Shown: piece by piece, positions 49,975 to 58,944 of the stretch | How the letters are laid out: each line of letters starts with the position of its first letter | Numbering within the stretch: position 1 is the first letter of the stretch | Assembly: GCF_023634865.1 (NCBI RefSeq) | Contig: NZ_JAMLJN010000001.1 | Span: forward strand, 186,001-250,000 | Length of the DNA: 64,000 bases | Source: Flavobacterium fragile | GTDB taxonomy: Bacteria > Bacteroidota > Bacteroidia > Flavobacteriales > Flavobacteriaceae | Reading direction: 5' to 3' | Notes under the pieces: model-generated | Databases searched by the model: none | The model's input: only the letters and a program-made list of their open reading frames with translations | What the model was told of the DNA's origin: nothing | Position numbers and translations under genes: made by a program

Positions 49975-51317
49975 TTTTTTGCTTTTTCAGTAGTTGTTGG
50001 TTGGTAGAAATTAGGCGGGAAACCATTTAAAGTTCTCCAAATTTCAAACCAAATCGGGACATCATCTAATAAAGCTAAAGATTGAGTTCCTGCACCAATA
50101 CTCAATTGCTCTGGCCATTTTTTGTCTTTTGGATCAGGAGCAATTAAGACACGATATTTACCGTTTGGACTAATAAAGTTTTCTTTTGCTACTATAATTC
50201 CACCAAAAGTTCCGTAGGAAACACCAGGCCAACCACTAAATACAATAGTAGGCCAACCATCAAACCATACACGAACTTTTTCGCCTTTATTGATTAGTGG
50301 AAAATCCATTGGATTCACATAGGTTTCAACCGCGATATCGTATTTAGCGGGCATAATGCTTACAATTGGCGTGCCTTCTTTTATGGTTTCCCCAATACCT
50401 GATTGCAAAGCCCTGTTTACAAATCCGTCTTGTGGAGCTGTGATGTAATATAAACCATTTCTGATTTGATAGTTAGTGTATTGATTTTTAAGTTTGTTGA
50501 CTTGTGCCTCTGTATCAAATTGAGAACTTAATGCAGTTTGTTTATCACTACTCGCTTTAGCATTTTTTTCTGCATATTCAGCGCTAATTCTATTAAGTTC
50601 CATAGTGGCGTTTAAAACTTCATTCTTACTTGCAATATATTTGTTTTCTTGCGTGATAATTTTTGCTTCCGATTCTTGAAGTTTTACTCTTTTTTCCTCT
50701 ACATCGGTCATAGGTTTTAAGCCTTCTTTGTTTAAATTTACAGAACGATTAAATTGTGTTTTAGCAATCGTTAATTGTGTTTTTGTAGCTTCAAAATCAA
50801 TGCTATCATTTTGAACTTTCAAATACGCTTGTTTTAATTTGTTTTGTGCTTGTTTTAGTTTTAAGTTTTTTTCGTTTTCAATTGCCCCCATTTGAGCTTC
50901 TAAAGCCTTAACTTTTTCGGCATATGAAGTTACCGCATTCTGTTTTGCTTTTACTTGATTTCCAGTATTTTCAACTAAGTTAGGGTCTAAATAATCTTCC
51001 TTAATTTCCGAAATAAATAAAATAGTATCACCTTTTTTTACAAAATCACCTTCGTTAACATACCATTTTTCAATTCTACCGGCAATTGCTGTATGTATGG
51101 TTTGTGGACGTTGATTTGGCTTTAAAGTAGTAACATTTCCTGTTCCTTGAATGTTTTGTGTCCAAGGAAGAAAAAGAAACAAAACTACAATGATAACAAA
51201 TGCCCAAATAATTTTTCTAATTACTTGATAATGCTTTTGTTCTTTAAATATTTGCCCCGATTTGAATTGGTCTAGCTTTACATGTTGATCAATTCTATTT
51301 TTTGTAATATTTAACAT
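49971..51317 (-). CDS. HlyD-family periplasmic adaptor protein
   Basis: 448 aa. One N-terminal transmembrane helix (about 34-53), then the biotinyl-lipoyl-like part HTAIAGRIEKWYVNEGDFVKKGDTILFISEI, a long coiled-coil hairpin (about 105-260), the second lipoyl half IRNGLYYITAPQDGFVNRALQSGIGETIKEGTPIVSIMP, and a beta-barrel domain. Connects the inner-membrane ABC protein to TolC. Two bases separate it from the ABC gene and 4 overlap the TolC gene. Confidence 0.93.
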   Translation of the reverse strand: MLNITKNRIDQHVKLDQFKSGQIFKEQKHYQVIRKIIWAFVIIVVLFLFLPWTQNIQGTGNVTTLKPNQRPQTIHTAIAGRIEKWYVNEGDFVKKGDTILFISEIKEDYLDPNLVENTGNQVKAKQNAVTSYAEKVKALEAQMGAIENEKNLKLKQAQNKLKQAYLKVQNDSIDFEATKTQLTIAKTQFNRSVNLNKEGLKPMTDVEEKRVKLQESEAKIITQENKYIASKNEVLNATMELNRISAEYAEKNAKASSDKQTALSSQFDTEAQVNKLKNQYTNYQIRNGLYYITAPQDGFVNRALQSGIGETIKEGTPIVSIMPAKYDIAVETYVNPMDFPLINKGEKVRVWFDGWPTIVFSGWPGVSYGTFGGIIVAKENFISPNGKYRVLIAPDPKDKKWPEQLSIGAGTQSLALLDDVPIWFEIWRTLNGFPPNFYQPTTTEKAKK

Positions 51318-51319
51318 AA

Positions 51320-52972
51320 TTAAATAGCTTTAATTTCTCCTTTTTCTAGAAGAATGGTTTGTTTGCATATTTTTGACCAATAACTATTTTTACTTACAAC
51401 TATTAAAGTCCAAGGATGTTTTTCATCGCAAAGGAAATCTATAATTTCTTTGTTACTGTTTTCATCTGATTTGTCCAATGGATTTTCTAAAAACAATAAT
51501 TTTGGTTGGTTAATAATGCAACGTGCCAAAACAATTTTTTGAATGGTTGAAGAATTTATCTGTTTTCCTTCAGATGAAATACGAGTGTCTAATCCTTTTG
51601 GTAGTGCTTTAATAGCATCGGTAAGCTTTAATTTTTCAATTAATTCAAAAACGGTATCTATTTTAATTTCGGGATTATTACAAGTGATGTTTTCTAAAAT
51701 GGTACCTTCGAAGGGCATTTCATGAGCAGTTATTATCCCAATTTTAGAGCGATATTCATCAGAAGAATATTTTTTATAATTGGTATTGTTTATGAAAATA
51801 CTTCCTGATGTGGGTTCTATTAATCTTGCTAATAATCGAATTAAAGTCGTTTTTCCAGAACCATTTTCGCCTAAGATTAGTGTATGTTGCTTAGGTTGAA
51901 TGGATAGATTTACATTTTTTAAAATTTCTTTATCTGATTTAGGATATGTAAATGATACATTTTCTGTTTCAATCGTAATATTGTTTTTATCTACTAGATA
52001 ATTTGAATTTTGGATATCTTCCTCTAATTCCATATCCACAACCGATCCTAGTTTTTCAAGCGATGTTAATACATCATAAGATAACTCCAATCCTGAAAAA
52101 AGTTTTTCGACAGCTGCGATTATGCTTAAAATTACGATTTCAGCTGCAACAAATTGTCCAATGTTCATTTGTTGGTTAATCACCAATAATCCTCCTATAA
52201 TCAGTAATCCTGCTGTAATTATAATCTTAAAACCCGTTAGTTGAATAAATTGTTTTAAAAGTACTTGAAAGTGACTCTCTCTTTGTTTGAGATATTCGTT
52301 AACTAGTTTATCGTTTTTATGTAAGGAAAAATTGAAAATATAATTGCTTTTAAAACTTAAATGATTTCTAGCAATTTCCTGAAGCCAATGTGCTATTTTG
52401 TACTTGTATTTAGATTCTTTTAAACTAGTTTCTAATCCTATATTGAAATTAATTCTGAAGATTAGGTAGAGTAATATCAATAATACAATCCCAAAAAAGA
52501 TAAAAAAAGAATGATATAAGGACAAAAGTAAAATCCCGAAAAAAATTTGCAAAGCAGCTCCTGAAATATCTAATAATAACTTCGCAAATCCCTTTTGAAC
52601 AGTTAAAGTGTCGAAAAATCGATTCGCTAGTTCTGGTGGATATTGATTGTGTAATTCGTGGAATTTTATTTTTGGGAAGCGATAAGCAAATTCAAATGAA
52701 GAACGAACAAATATTTTTTGTTGTAAGTTTTCTGTAATTCGAAACTGCATGATTTTTAATAATCCAACAAAAGTTACTCCAAGTACTACAACTCCCACCA
52801 AAACAATCCAAGATGTACTTACTTTTCCAGCCTGAATAAAGTTTATTATTGACTGAATACCAAGGGGTAAAGACAAACTAACTAATCCTGCAATTATGGA
52901 ATACAGAAATATTTGATAAATGTCTTGTTTGTCGATTAGTATTAGGTTTTTAAATCTTTTTAAAGGGGTCAT
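51320..52972 (-). CDS. ABC transporter transmembrane-ATPase fusion with degenerate catalytic motifs
   Basis: 550 aa, one half-transporter: membrane domain about 1-305 and nucleotide-binding domain about 331-550. Walker A is intact (GENGSGKT, 368-375), but the Q-loop position is Ala416 (IITAHE), the LSGGQ signature is INSST (472-476), Walker B reads LLFLEN with Asp to Glu496 and the catalytic Glu to Asn497, and the H-loop His is Lys528 (VVSKNS). Nucleotide binding is plausible; hydrolysis is doubtful. No C39 peptidase domain. It is the only ABC subunit in the operon. Either the family tolerates these changes, or the protein works as a gated or regulatory exporter. Confidence 0.9.
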   Translation of the reverse strand: MTPLKRFKNLILIDKQDIYQIFLYSIIAGLVSLSLPLGIQSIINFIQAGKVSTSWIVLVGVVVLGVTFVGLLKIMQFRITENLQQKIFVRSSFEFAYRFPKIKFHELHNQYPPELANRFFDTLTVQKGFAKLLLDISGAALQIFFGILLLSLYHSFFIFFGIVLLILLYLIFRINFNIGLETSLKESKYKYKIAHWLQEIARNHLSFKSNYIFNFSLHKNDKLVNEYLKQRESHFQVLLKQFIQLTGFKIIITAGLLIIGGLLVINQQMNIGQFVAAEIVILSIIAAVEKLFSGLELSYDVLTSLEKLGSVVDMELEEDIQNSNYLVDKNNITIETENVSFTYPKSDKEILKNVNLSIQPKQHTLILGENGSGKTTLIRLLARLIEPTSGSIFINNTNYKKYSSDEYRSKIGIITAHEMPFEGTILENITCNNPEIKIDTVFELIEKLKLTDAIKALPKGLDTRISSEGKQINSSTIQKIVLARCIINQPKLLFLENPLDKSDENSNKEIIDFLCDEKHPWTLIVVSKNSYWSKICKQTILLEKGEIKAI

Positions 52973-53640
52973 AGTAGTATTTTTTTAGCCATATCTGTAT
53001 AGAATTCAGTTGCGCATTCTTTTTCAGATAAATTGGTTATAGTTTTTAAATGATTTTTTAAAAAATGTTGATGAAGGGAACCTTCTACAATATTTGAAGC
53101 TAAGCTTTTTGCAAATGGATAATTTGGATTTACTTCTTTTATAATATCAATTATGCGATTGATAACTCTTTTATAAACTAAGAAAAAACCTTCTTTATTT
53201 TCGTTGTCAACTTCTTTTGTCATTAAGGTTTTTGTAAATTCCTCTACAATAATTCGGCTTAGAATTCCTTCATTAATGTGTGGAGTTGCGTTATCATCTG
53301 CTATATTTTCGGTAACTAATTTAATTGCCTTTTCTAATTTTTCAACTGGATTTGAAACATTGGTTGTCGCAAACGCCATTCGGTATTCCATCCAAGACCA
53401 ATACCAAGAAGTTAGATAAACCAATAGTTTATGCTTATTTTCGAAATAACGATAAATAGAGCTTTCGTTAGACTGAATTCTTTCCCCTAATTTTTTGAAT
53501 GTGAAAGCTTCAAATCCAATTTCGTCTATTAATAGAATGCTGTTTTTTAAAATATTAAGCCCAAGTTCAGAAGTCTCAGGATCCTTAACATACAGTTTTT
53601 CGTTAATGGTTATTTTTAAGTTGGATAGTAAATTTTGCAT
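52969..53640 (-). CDS. TetR/AcrR-family repressor
   Basis: 223 aa. The N-terminal helix-turn-helix covers about 25-70: NSILLIDEIGFEAFTFKKLGERIQSNESSIYRYFENKHKLLVYLTSWYW, typical TetR with the FKKLG/IYRYF signature. The rest is the ligand-binding helical domain. It is the first gene of the operon and its TGA overlaps the ABC ATG (ATGA, 52969-52972), so it probably represses its own promoter, where a 13-bp palindrome sits next to the -7 element. Confidence 0.93.
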   Translation of the reverse strand: MQNLLSNLKITINEKLYVKDPETSELGLNILKNSILLIDEIGFEAFTFKKLGERIQSNESSIYRYFENKHKLLVYLTSWYWSWMEYRMAFATTNVSNPVEKLEKAIKLVTENIADDNATPHINEGILSRIIVEEFTKTLMTKEVDNENKEGFFLVYKRVINRIIDIIKEVNPNYPFAKSLASNIVEGSLHQHFLKNHLKTITNLSEKECATEFYTDMAKKILL

Positions 53641-53659
53641 ACCTTAATATTTAACAATG

Positions 53660-53691
53660 CAAATATAATAGTATTACTATCAAAGTTCAAA
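53660..53691 (-). promoter_or_regulatory. Promoter of the tetR-ABC-hlyD-tolC operon
   Basis: On the minus strand TTTG (53691-53688), 20 bases, then TATATTTG (53667-53660), a full consensus match. The ATG is 20 bases below the -7 element. Confidence 0.75.
53668..53680. promoter_or_regulatory. Candidate TetR operator, 13-bp palindrome
   Basis: ATAGTA-T-TACTAT is a perfect inverted repeat. It touches the -7 element (53660-53667) and lies in the 20-base spacer, so a bound dimer would block RNA polymerase. Confidence 0.6.
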
Positions 53692-53718
53692 AGTTTAACT
53701 TTTATTTTAGAATCGTTC

Positions 53719-53745
53719 AAAAAAATCCCGACGAATCGGGATTGA
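53719..53745 (-). terminator. Terminator of the collagen-like lipoprotein gene
   Basis: AATCCCGA and TCGGGATT form an 8-bp stem; minus strand continues TTTTTTTG. Confidence 0.8.
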
Positions 53746-53748
53746 TAA

Positions 53749-53937
53749 TTATGCTTTTATACCTATTGTTGTACTTTTATTTTTTCCATTTTTTCCGTCT
53801 TCACCATCAGCACCTTTTTGTTCGGTTCCGGGTTTTCCATCTTCGCCAGGTTTTCCATCCTCACCATTAGAAGCTTTGAAAGTCGAAGTACATCCAACAA
53901 ATGATAAACAAATTAAAATAAATAAAATACGTTTCAT
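53749..53937 (-). CDS. Tiny collagen-like lipoprotein
   Basis: 62 aa. Signal peptide MKRILFILICLSFVGC with the lipid-attached Cys16. Then come charged Gly-X-Y triplets, about eight in all: G-E-D, G-K-P, G-E-D, G-K-P, an interruption TEQK, then G-A-D, G-E-D, G-K-N, G-K-N. Its ATG overlaps the gpmI stop as TAATG (53935-53939), so translation is probably coupled to gpmI. It is too short for a stable trimer alone unless it associates; function unknown. Confidence 0.7.
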   Translation of the reverse strand: MKRILFILICLSFVGCTSTFKASNGEDGKPGEDGKPGTEQKGADGEDGKNGKNKSTTIGIKA

Positions 53938-55454
53938 TATAATAAAGATTTACAAGTCATAACAATAGGTTTTTCAATTCCCATTAAATCTAAAATAGTA
54001 GGAGCGATGTCACCTAAGACACCATTTTGAATAGTTGTAAGTTCTTTATCTACTAAAATAATAGGAACTGGATTAGTAGTATGAGCAGTGTTTGGTGACC
54101 CATCAGGGTTAATCATAGTTTCACAATTGCCGTGGTCGGCTATGATAATTGTGGTGTAATTGTTTTCTAAAGCAGTTTCAACCACTTCTTTTACGCAAGC
54201 ATCAACCGCTTCACAAGCTTTAATTGCAGCTTCCATTACACCTGTGTGCCCAACCATATCACCATTGGCGAAATTTAAACAAACAAAATCTACTTCTCCT
54301 TTTTTGAGTTCAGGAACTAAAGCATCTTTTAGCTCGAAAGCACTCATTTCAGGTTGTAAATCGTAAGTAGCTACTTTTGGCGAATTTTTCAAAATACGAG
54401 TTTCGCCCACAAAAGGTTCTTCTCTTCCGCCTGAAAAGAAGAAAGTAACATGCGGATATTTCTCCGTTTCTGCAATTCGAATTTGTTTTTTACCTACTTT
54501 TTCTAAAACTTCACCAAGTGTTTCCGTAATGTTGTCTTTGTCATAAATTACATGAACATTTTCGTAGGTTTCATCATAATTGGTCATGGTTACATAATAT
54601 AAATTCAATTTGTGCATGTTGAACTCATGAAAATCTTTTTGCGATAAAACTTCGGTTAATTCTCTTCCTCTGTCGGTTCTGAAATTGAAGAAAATCACTA
54701 CATCATCTTCCTGGATTTTTGTAATTGGATTGTTGTTTTCATCCACCATAACAATCGGTTGAATAAATTCATCGGTAACCTCTTTAGCATAGCTTTCATT
54801 GATGCTTGCAACCGCATTTTTCGAATGTATTCCTTCGCCATTCACCACTAAATCGTAAGCTAATTTTACTCTTTCCCAGCGTTTATCTCGATCCATTGCA
54901 TAATATCTTCCGATTATAGATGCTAACTTAGCATTCGTATTTTGAAGATAATTTTCTAAATCTAAAATGTATTTAGCTCCCGATTTTGGGTCTACATCAC
55001 GCCCATCGGTAAAGGCATGAACAAACATATTTTGAACGCCACTTTCTTGAGCAGCATCAATTAAACCTCTTAAATGCGAAGTGTGAGAATGAACACCACC
55101 ATCAGAAACCAATCCTAAAAAATGAATGGATTTGTTGTTCTTTTTAGCATACTCAAACGAATCTATGAGCGGTTTTTCTTGACTCATAGTTTTGTTTTCA
55201 ACAGCTAAATTCAGTTTGGCTAAATCTTGGTAAACAATTCTTCCAGCGCCCAAGTTCATGTGTCCAACTTCAGAATTTCCCATTTGACCTTCTGGTAAGC
55301 CTACGTTTAAACCATCCGTTCTTAATTGAGCATTTGGGTATTTTGTGTATAAACTATCTATAAAAGGAGTGTTGGCATTATCAATAGCCGAAACTTTTGG
55401 GTCGGGTGATTTTCCCCAACCATCTAATATCATTAAAATAACTTTTTTGTTCAT
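53937..55454 (-). CDS. gpmI: 2,3-bisphosphoglycerate-independent phosphoglycerate mutase
   Basis: 505 aa from ATG 55454 (MNKKVILMILDGWGKSP; 12 upstream codons are not needed). Interconverts 3- and 2-phosphoglycerate in glycolysis with Mn2+. Catalytic Ser61 is in GQMGNSEVGHMN, metal-binding Asp11 in LDGWG, and DGRDVDPKSG, DRDKRWERVKLAYDLV, NFANGDMVGHTG and ADHGNCE cover the other conserved metal and substrate sites. Followed by the overlapping collagen-like lipoprotein gene. Confidence 0.97.
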   Translation of the reverse strand: MNKKVILMILDGWGKSPDPKVSAIDNANTPFIDSLYTKYPNAQLRTDGLNVGLPEGQMGNSEVGHMNLGAGRIVYQDLAKLNLAVENKTMSQEKPLIDSFEYAKKNNKSIHFLGLVSDGGVHSHTSHLRGLIDAAQESGVQNMFVHAFTDGRDVDPKSGAKYILDLENYLQNTNAKLASIIGRYYAMDRDKRWERVKLAYDLVVNGEGIHSKNAVASINESYAKEVTDEFIQPIVMVDENNNPITKIQEDDVVIFFNFRTDRGRELTEVLSQKDFHEFNMHKLNLYYVTMTNYDETYENVHVIYDKDNITETLGEVLEKVGKKQIRIAETEKYPHVTFFFSGGREEPFVGETRILKNSPKVATYDLQPEMSAFELKDALVPELKKGEVDFVCLNFANGDMVGHTGVMEAAIKACEAVDACVKEVVETALENNYTTIIIADHGNCETMINPDGSPNTAHTTNPVPIILVDKELTTIQNGVLGDIAPTILDLMGIEKPIVMTCKSLL

Positions 55455-55537
55455 TTTTGTGTGTTTGCACAAATATAAGCAATTGGTCAATTTTTAAATA
55501 AAAAAGCGACTTAAAATTACGAAAACGATTAAGTAAA

Positions 55538-57949
55538 TTAACCTTTTCGAATCCAATTTTTAGCTTGGTTGTAATCGATGAAATAACGAACACTTACAGA
55601 CAAAACATGATTCAAATTGTCTTCAAATAAATTGGAAAAATTAGAACCAAAGTCTTTATTTATTTGACGTTCAAAAGTGGAAGCATTGTTACGATATAAA
55701 ATCGACATTTGACTTCCTGGAGCAAACCACCAAGAATAGCTTAAATCTAGATTCCAGGTACTAAAATTTGAGTTTCTGTTTCCAGTGTAAGTTGTGTTTG
55801 TAGATAAACTTCCGTCTTCATTTAAGTTGTTTATCTTGTTGTTTTCTGCCAATGACCAATAATGTCTTACAGATAAATTAAAGTTCATTTCGCTGCTTAT
55901 CGAGAATTTACTTGTGATAGAATTCGTGTAAGTATCTCTATCTCTTCTGGCAAAAATGATGTTTGAATTTTCAAAATCTATCCAACCAATGTCGTTTTTC
56001 AGTTTGAAGTAGTTGAAACTGTAAACCAATGAAAATTTATCACTAAAACGATACCTAGGGCTTATGTTAACTCCAGCTTCATATCTGTTTTCATTGATTA
56101 CATGAGTTAAAAAAGGTTCAACATCAATAGCAAATTTGTAGTTGTAATTTGATGAAAAGTAGAAAAATCCGCCCACATTTGTTGGATTTACAAAATATCG
56201 ATTTGCAACTCGAGGTTCGTAATAATCATAATTTTTAAATGGGTTAACATTAATTCCAGCGCCATAATAATGATTTTTCTTGTCAGTTGAATTTAAGCTG
56301 GTACTAAAAACACTTGCTTGAATTTGATTAGTAGGCGTATAAAATTCAAAATAAGAATTCAGGTTTACTCTAAACGTATTAAAGGTTTTGTTTGGATTTA
56401 AGATTCTGTAACTTGTGTTTCCTGTAAAGGAATAATAGTTGGTTCTAAAATTGATACCCAAATCATTTATTTCATAATCTTTTGAAACATAATTTCCTCC
56501 AAAAGTATATCGAAACTTCCCATTAGTATCCGCAAAATATAAGGAAGTGTTTAGTCCGTTCGAACTTATTTCGTCATAAATGCTACTTGTTTTAATTTCT
56601 CCAGATAAATTATAGGAATTAGTTTTGTTGTTTAAATTAAATAATAGTCCAGAAACATTGGCATCTCTAAAACTTCCATTTCGGGTAACATTAGTATTGA
56701 TAAAAGTTACCGATGAATTTTGATTGAATCGTTGATCAAAAACGGTTACATTGTAATTCGTTAGAGGCGAAACCACAATTTCTCTAGAATTATTCGTCAT
56801 CTCATTAATGGCTATTGCTGTCGTTTTTTCTGTAACGGCATTTAAAAAACCAATTCCTAAGCCATTTTTATCTCTTCCTGAAATTTTTAACGCATTTAAA
56901 AGATTAATAGCTGAAGGTAATTCCAAAACTCTTTCGTTTTCATTTAATTCGAGATTTAAATTAGGTGTTGCTCCAATTCTTCTTGAATATAAGAGGTTTC
57001 CTTTGCTAAAAATATCCGTTCCTTCCGTAAAAAAAGGGCGGTTTTCGTTGAATTGTTGTTCGAACGGACCTAAATTTAAAATAACATTATCAAATTTTGT
57101 TTGGCCAAAATCGGGAACTAAAATGGCATCTAAAGTAAAAGCATCATTTATTCCATATTTTATATCCATTCCGCCTTTTAATTCCCCTTTTGTTTTTTGA
57201 GTTTCACTTCCTGAAAGGTAAAAAGAGGAATAAGGAATTAAAAATAATCGTGTTGGAGTTTTAATTTTTTCAATCCCAGTTAAAATGCCAGCTTGTTGAG
57301 AGACAGCTCCAATTTTATTGTCGATTGGATTCCAAGTGTACTTTTGACGCTCTCTTCGTACTTCTCTAAAAAAATTAATTCCCCAGGTTTGTTTGTCTTG
57401 TTCAGGAAATCGAAGTGCTGCATAAGGGATTTTCATTTCGATCACATAACCAAAATCGGTTATTCGGGCATTACTTTCCCAAATTGCATTCCATGAACCA
57501 TCCTCACCACCTGATGAGGTGAAATTAGTGTCAATTTGTCCGTTAGCTGCTGTTACAAAAAAGCGAAACTCTTGTTGACCATCGTTATATCCGTTTATGA
57601 AGACACCGAAATAATCTGATGTTCCAATATTATCTCGCTCAACAAGTTCTTTTAGAATTTTTTCAGGATTCGGATCATACAAGGCAGCTCCTATATAAAT
57701 AGCATCATCGGAATACATGATTTTTACTTCGGTTTTGAATTCTTCTGGAATTGGTGTTCCATTTTTAGGTTCTAAAGAAACAAAGTCGGTTGCAATTTCT
57801 GCATTTTTCCATGATTCTTCATTTAGTTCAGCATCTATAGATATGTTTTCAGCTGTTTTCTTTGTAGAAACACTTTTCTTGGTTTGTGAAAACGAAAAGA
57901 GAATGCTTGATAAGCAAATAAATAGAGTGATGCCGAATTTATTTATCAT
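55538..57949 (-). CDS. DUF5916-family outer-membrane protein with CBM9-like domain
   Basis: 803 aa. The signal peptide ends FSFSQ. The N-terminal part (about 30-200) is a CBM9-like jelly roll (DAELNEESWKNAEIATDFVSLEPKNGTPIPEEFKTEVKIMYSDDAIYIGAALYDPNPEKI, then DYFGVFINGYNDGQQEFRFFVTAANGQID). The remainder (about 210-803) is DUF5916, a barrel-like domain ending NQAKNWIRKG. Members are common in Bacteroidota; substrate or role is unknown, though glycan or polymer binding is suggested by the CBM9-like part. It is upstream of gpmI with a gap of 83 bases. Confidence 0.9.
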   Translation of the reverse strand: MINKFGITLFICLSSILFSFSQTKKSVSTKKTAENISIDAELNEESWKNAEIATDFVSLEPKNGTPIPEEFKTEVKIMYSDDAIYIGAALYDPNPEKILKELVERDNIGTSDYFGVFINGYNDGQQEFRFFVTAANGQIDTNFTSSGGEDGSWNAIWESNARITDFGYVIEMKIPYAALRFPEQDKQTWGINFFREVRRERQKYTWNPIDNKIGAVSQQAGILTGIEKIKTPTRLFLIPYSSFYLSGSETQKTKGELKGGMDIKYGINDAFTLDAILVPDFGQTKFDNVILNLGPFEQQFNENRPFFTEGTDIFSKGNLLYSRRIGATPNLNLELNENERVLELPSAINLLNALKISGRDKNGLGIGFLNAVTEKTTAIAINEMTNNSREIVVSPLTNYNVTVFDQRFNQNSSVTFINTNVTRNGSFRDANVSGLLFNLNNKTNSYNLSGEIKTSSIYDEISSNGLNTSLYFADTNGKFRYTFGGNYVSKDYEINDLGINFRTNYYSFTGNTSYRILNPNKTFNTFRVNLNSYFEFYTPTNQIQASVFSTSLNSTDKKNHYYGAGINVNPFKNYDYYEPRVANRYFVNPTNVGGFFYFSSNYNYKFAIDVEPFLTHVINENRYEAGVNISPRYRFSDKFSLVYSFNYFKLKNDIGWIDFENSNIIFARRDRDTYTNSITSKFSISSEMNFNLSVRHYWSLAENNKINNLNEDGSLSTNTTYTGNRNSNFSTWNLDLSYSWWFAPGSQMSILYRNNASTFERQINKDFGSNFSNLFEDNLNHVLSVSVRYFIDYNQAKNWIRKG

Positions 57950-58071
57950 GTAAAAATTTTTGTATGCAAAAATATTGGATTACTACATAAGTCTACTTTT
58001 TTTATATAATGTTTAACTTTTGTGCGAATAATCGACTAAAAGTTAAAAATTTCGATAAATGCATAAAAAAG

Positions 58072-58102
58072 TTTGCGGGTTTAAAAAAAATAAATATATT
58101 TG
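58072..58102 (+). promoter_or_regulatory. Promoter of the YkuD_2 gene
   Basis: TTTG (58072-58075), 19 bases, then TATATTTG (58095-58102), an exact consensus match, 36 bases above ATG 58139. It rules out an upstream start at 58100. Confidence 0.8.
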
Positions 58103-58138
58103 GCACATCACAACAATAATACAACTACAAGATTAACA

Positions 58139-58870
58139 ATGATTTACAGGTTTTTACCCCTAATTTTATTTTGCATTTTTTCGTTCAAGCCTTTAAATAC
58201 TGTAGAAAGTAATAAGAATGAAGTTAAATCTACAGATCCTAAATTAATTGCAGCAAATGCCAAAGCTAATTTTGAAGCTAAAAGTAAATCATTCTACACT
58301 GTTATTGATGCTAATGGGTTTTCTTTACCAACTTATGAAAGTTTTTTAGCTGCTTTTGAAGGATATGAGCAGTTAAAACAACAAGGAAAAATCGAAAATG
58401 AGATTTTAACGATTGTTGATTTTAGTTTATCATCTACTCAAGAAAGAATGTGGGTTATTGATATGAAAACACAAAAAGTGATTTTAAAATCATTGGTGTC
58501 TCACGGAAGAAATTCTGGTTCTGAATATGCAACGGATTTTTCTAATGAGAATGAGTCTTACAAAAGCAGTTTAGGGTTTTACATTACAGGGGAAACTTAT
58601 ACAGGAAAACACGGATTATCTTTACGTTTAGACGGAATGGAATACGGAATTAATCATAATGCTAGAAGTAGAGCGGTAGTGGTTCACGGCGCAGATTATG
58701 TAAGCAAGTCATTTATTAAAAATACAGGAAGATTAGGAAGAAGTCAAGGCTGTCCTGCTGTTCCTTACGAAGTCCACAAAGAGTTGATTGAAACTATTAA
58801 AGGAAAGTCTTGTATTTTTATTTATCATCCATCAAGAACTTATGTGGCAAAATCTAAGTTAGTTTCATAA
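58139..58870 (+). CDS. YkuD_2-type murein L,D-transpeptidase-like protein
   Basis: 243 aa from ATG 58139. Signal-like N-terminus MIYRFLPLILFCIFSF. The catalytic domain (PF13645) covers about 100-243: LTIVDFSLSSTQERMWVIDMKTQKVILKSLVSHGRNSG, and VVVHGADYVSKSFIKNTGRLGRSQGCPAVP, with catalytic His and Cys in HGA and QGCPAV. Members of this family are related to YkuD L,D-transpeptidases that cross-link peptidoglycan or attach proteins to it. Convergent with a second L,D-transpeptidase gene 74 bases away. Confidence 0.85.
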   Translation: MIYRFLPLILFCIFSFKPLNTVESNKNEVKSTDPKLIAANAKANFEAKSKSFYTVIDANGFSLPTYESFLAAFEGYEQLKQQGKIENEILTIVDFSLSSTQERMWVIDMKTQKVILKSLVSHGRNSGSEYATDFSNENESYKSSLGFYITGETYTGKHGLSLRLDGMEYGINHNARSRAVVVHGADYVSKSFIKNTGRLGRSQGCPAVPYEVHKELIETIKGKSCIFIYHPSRTYVAKSKLVS

Positions 58871-58944
58871 ATGTGGATTTGATTTTTTTAAGTTGTCATT
58901 TATGTAATCGCTTTTTTTATTGGTTTTGCTAACGCAAAGTTTTA

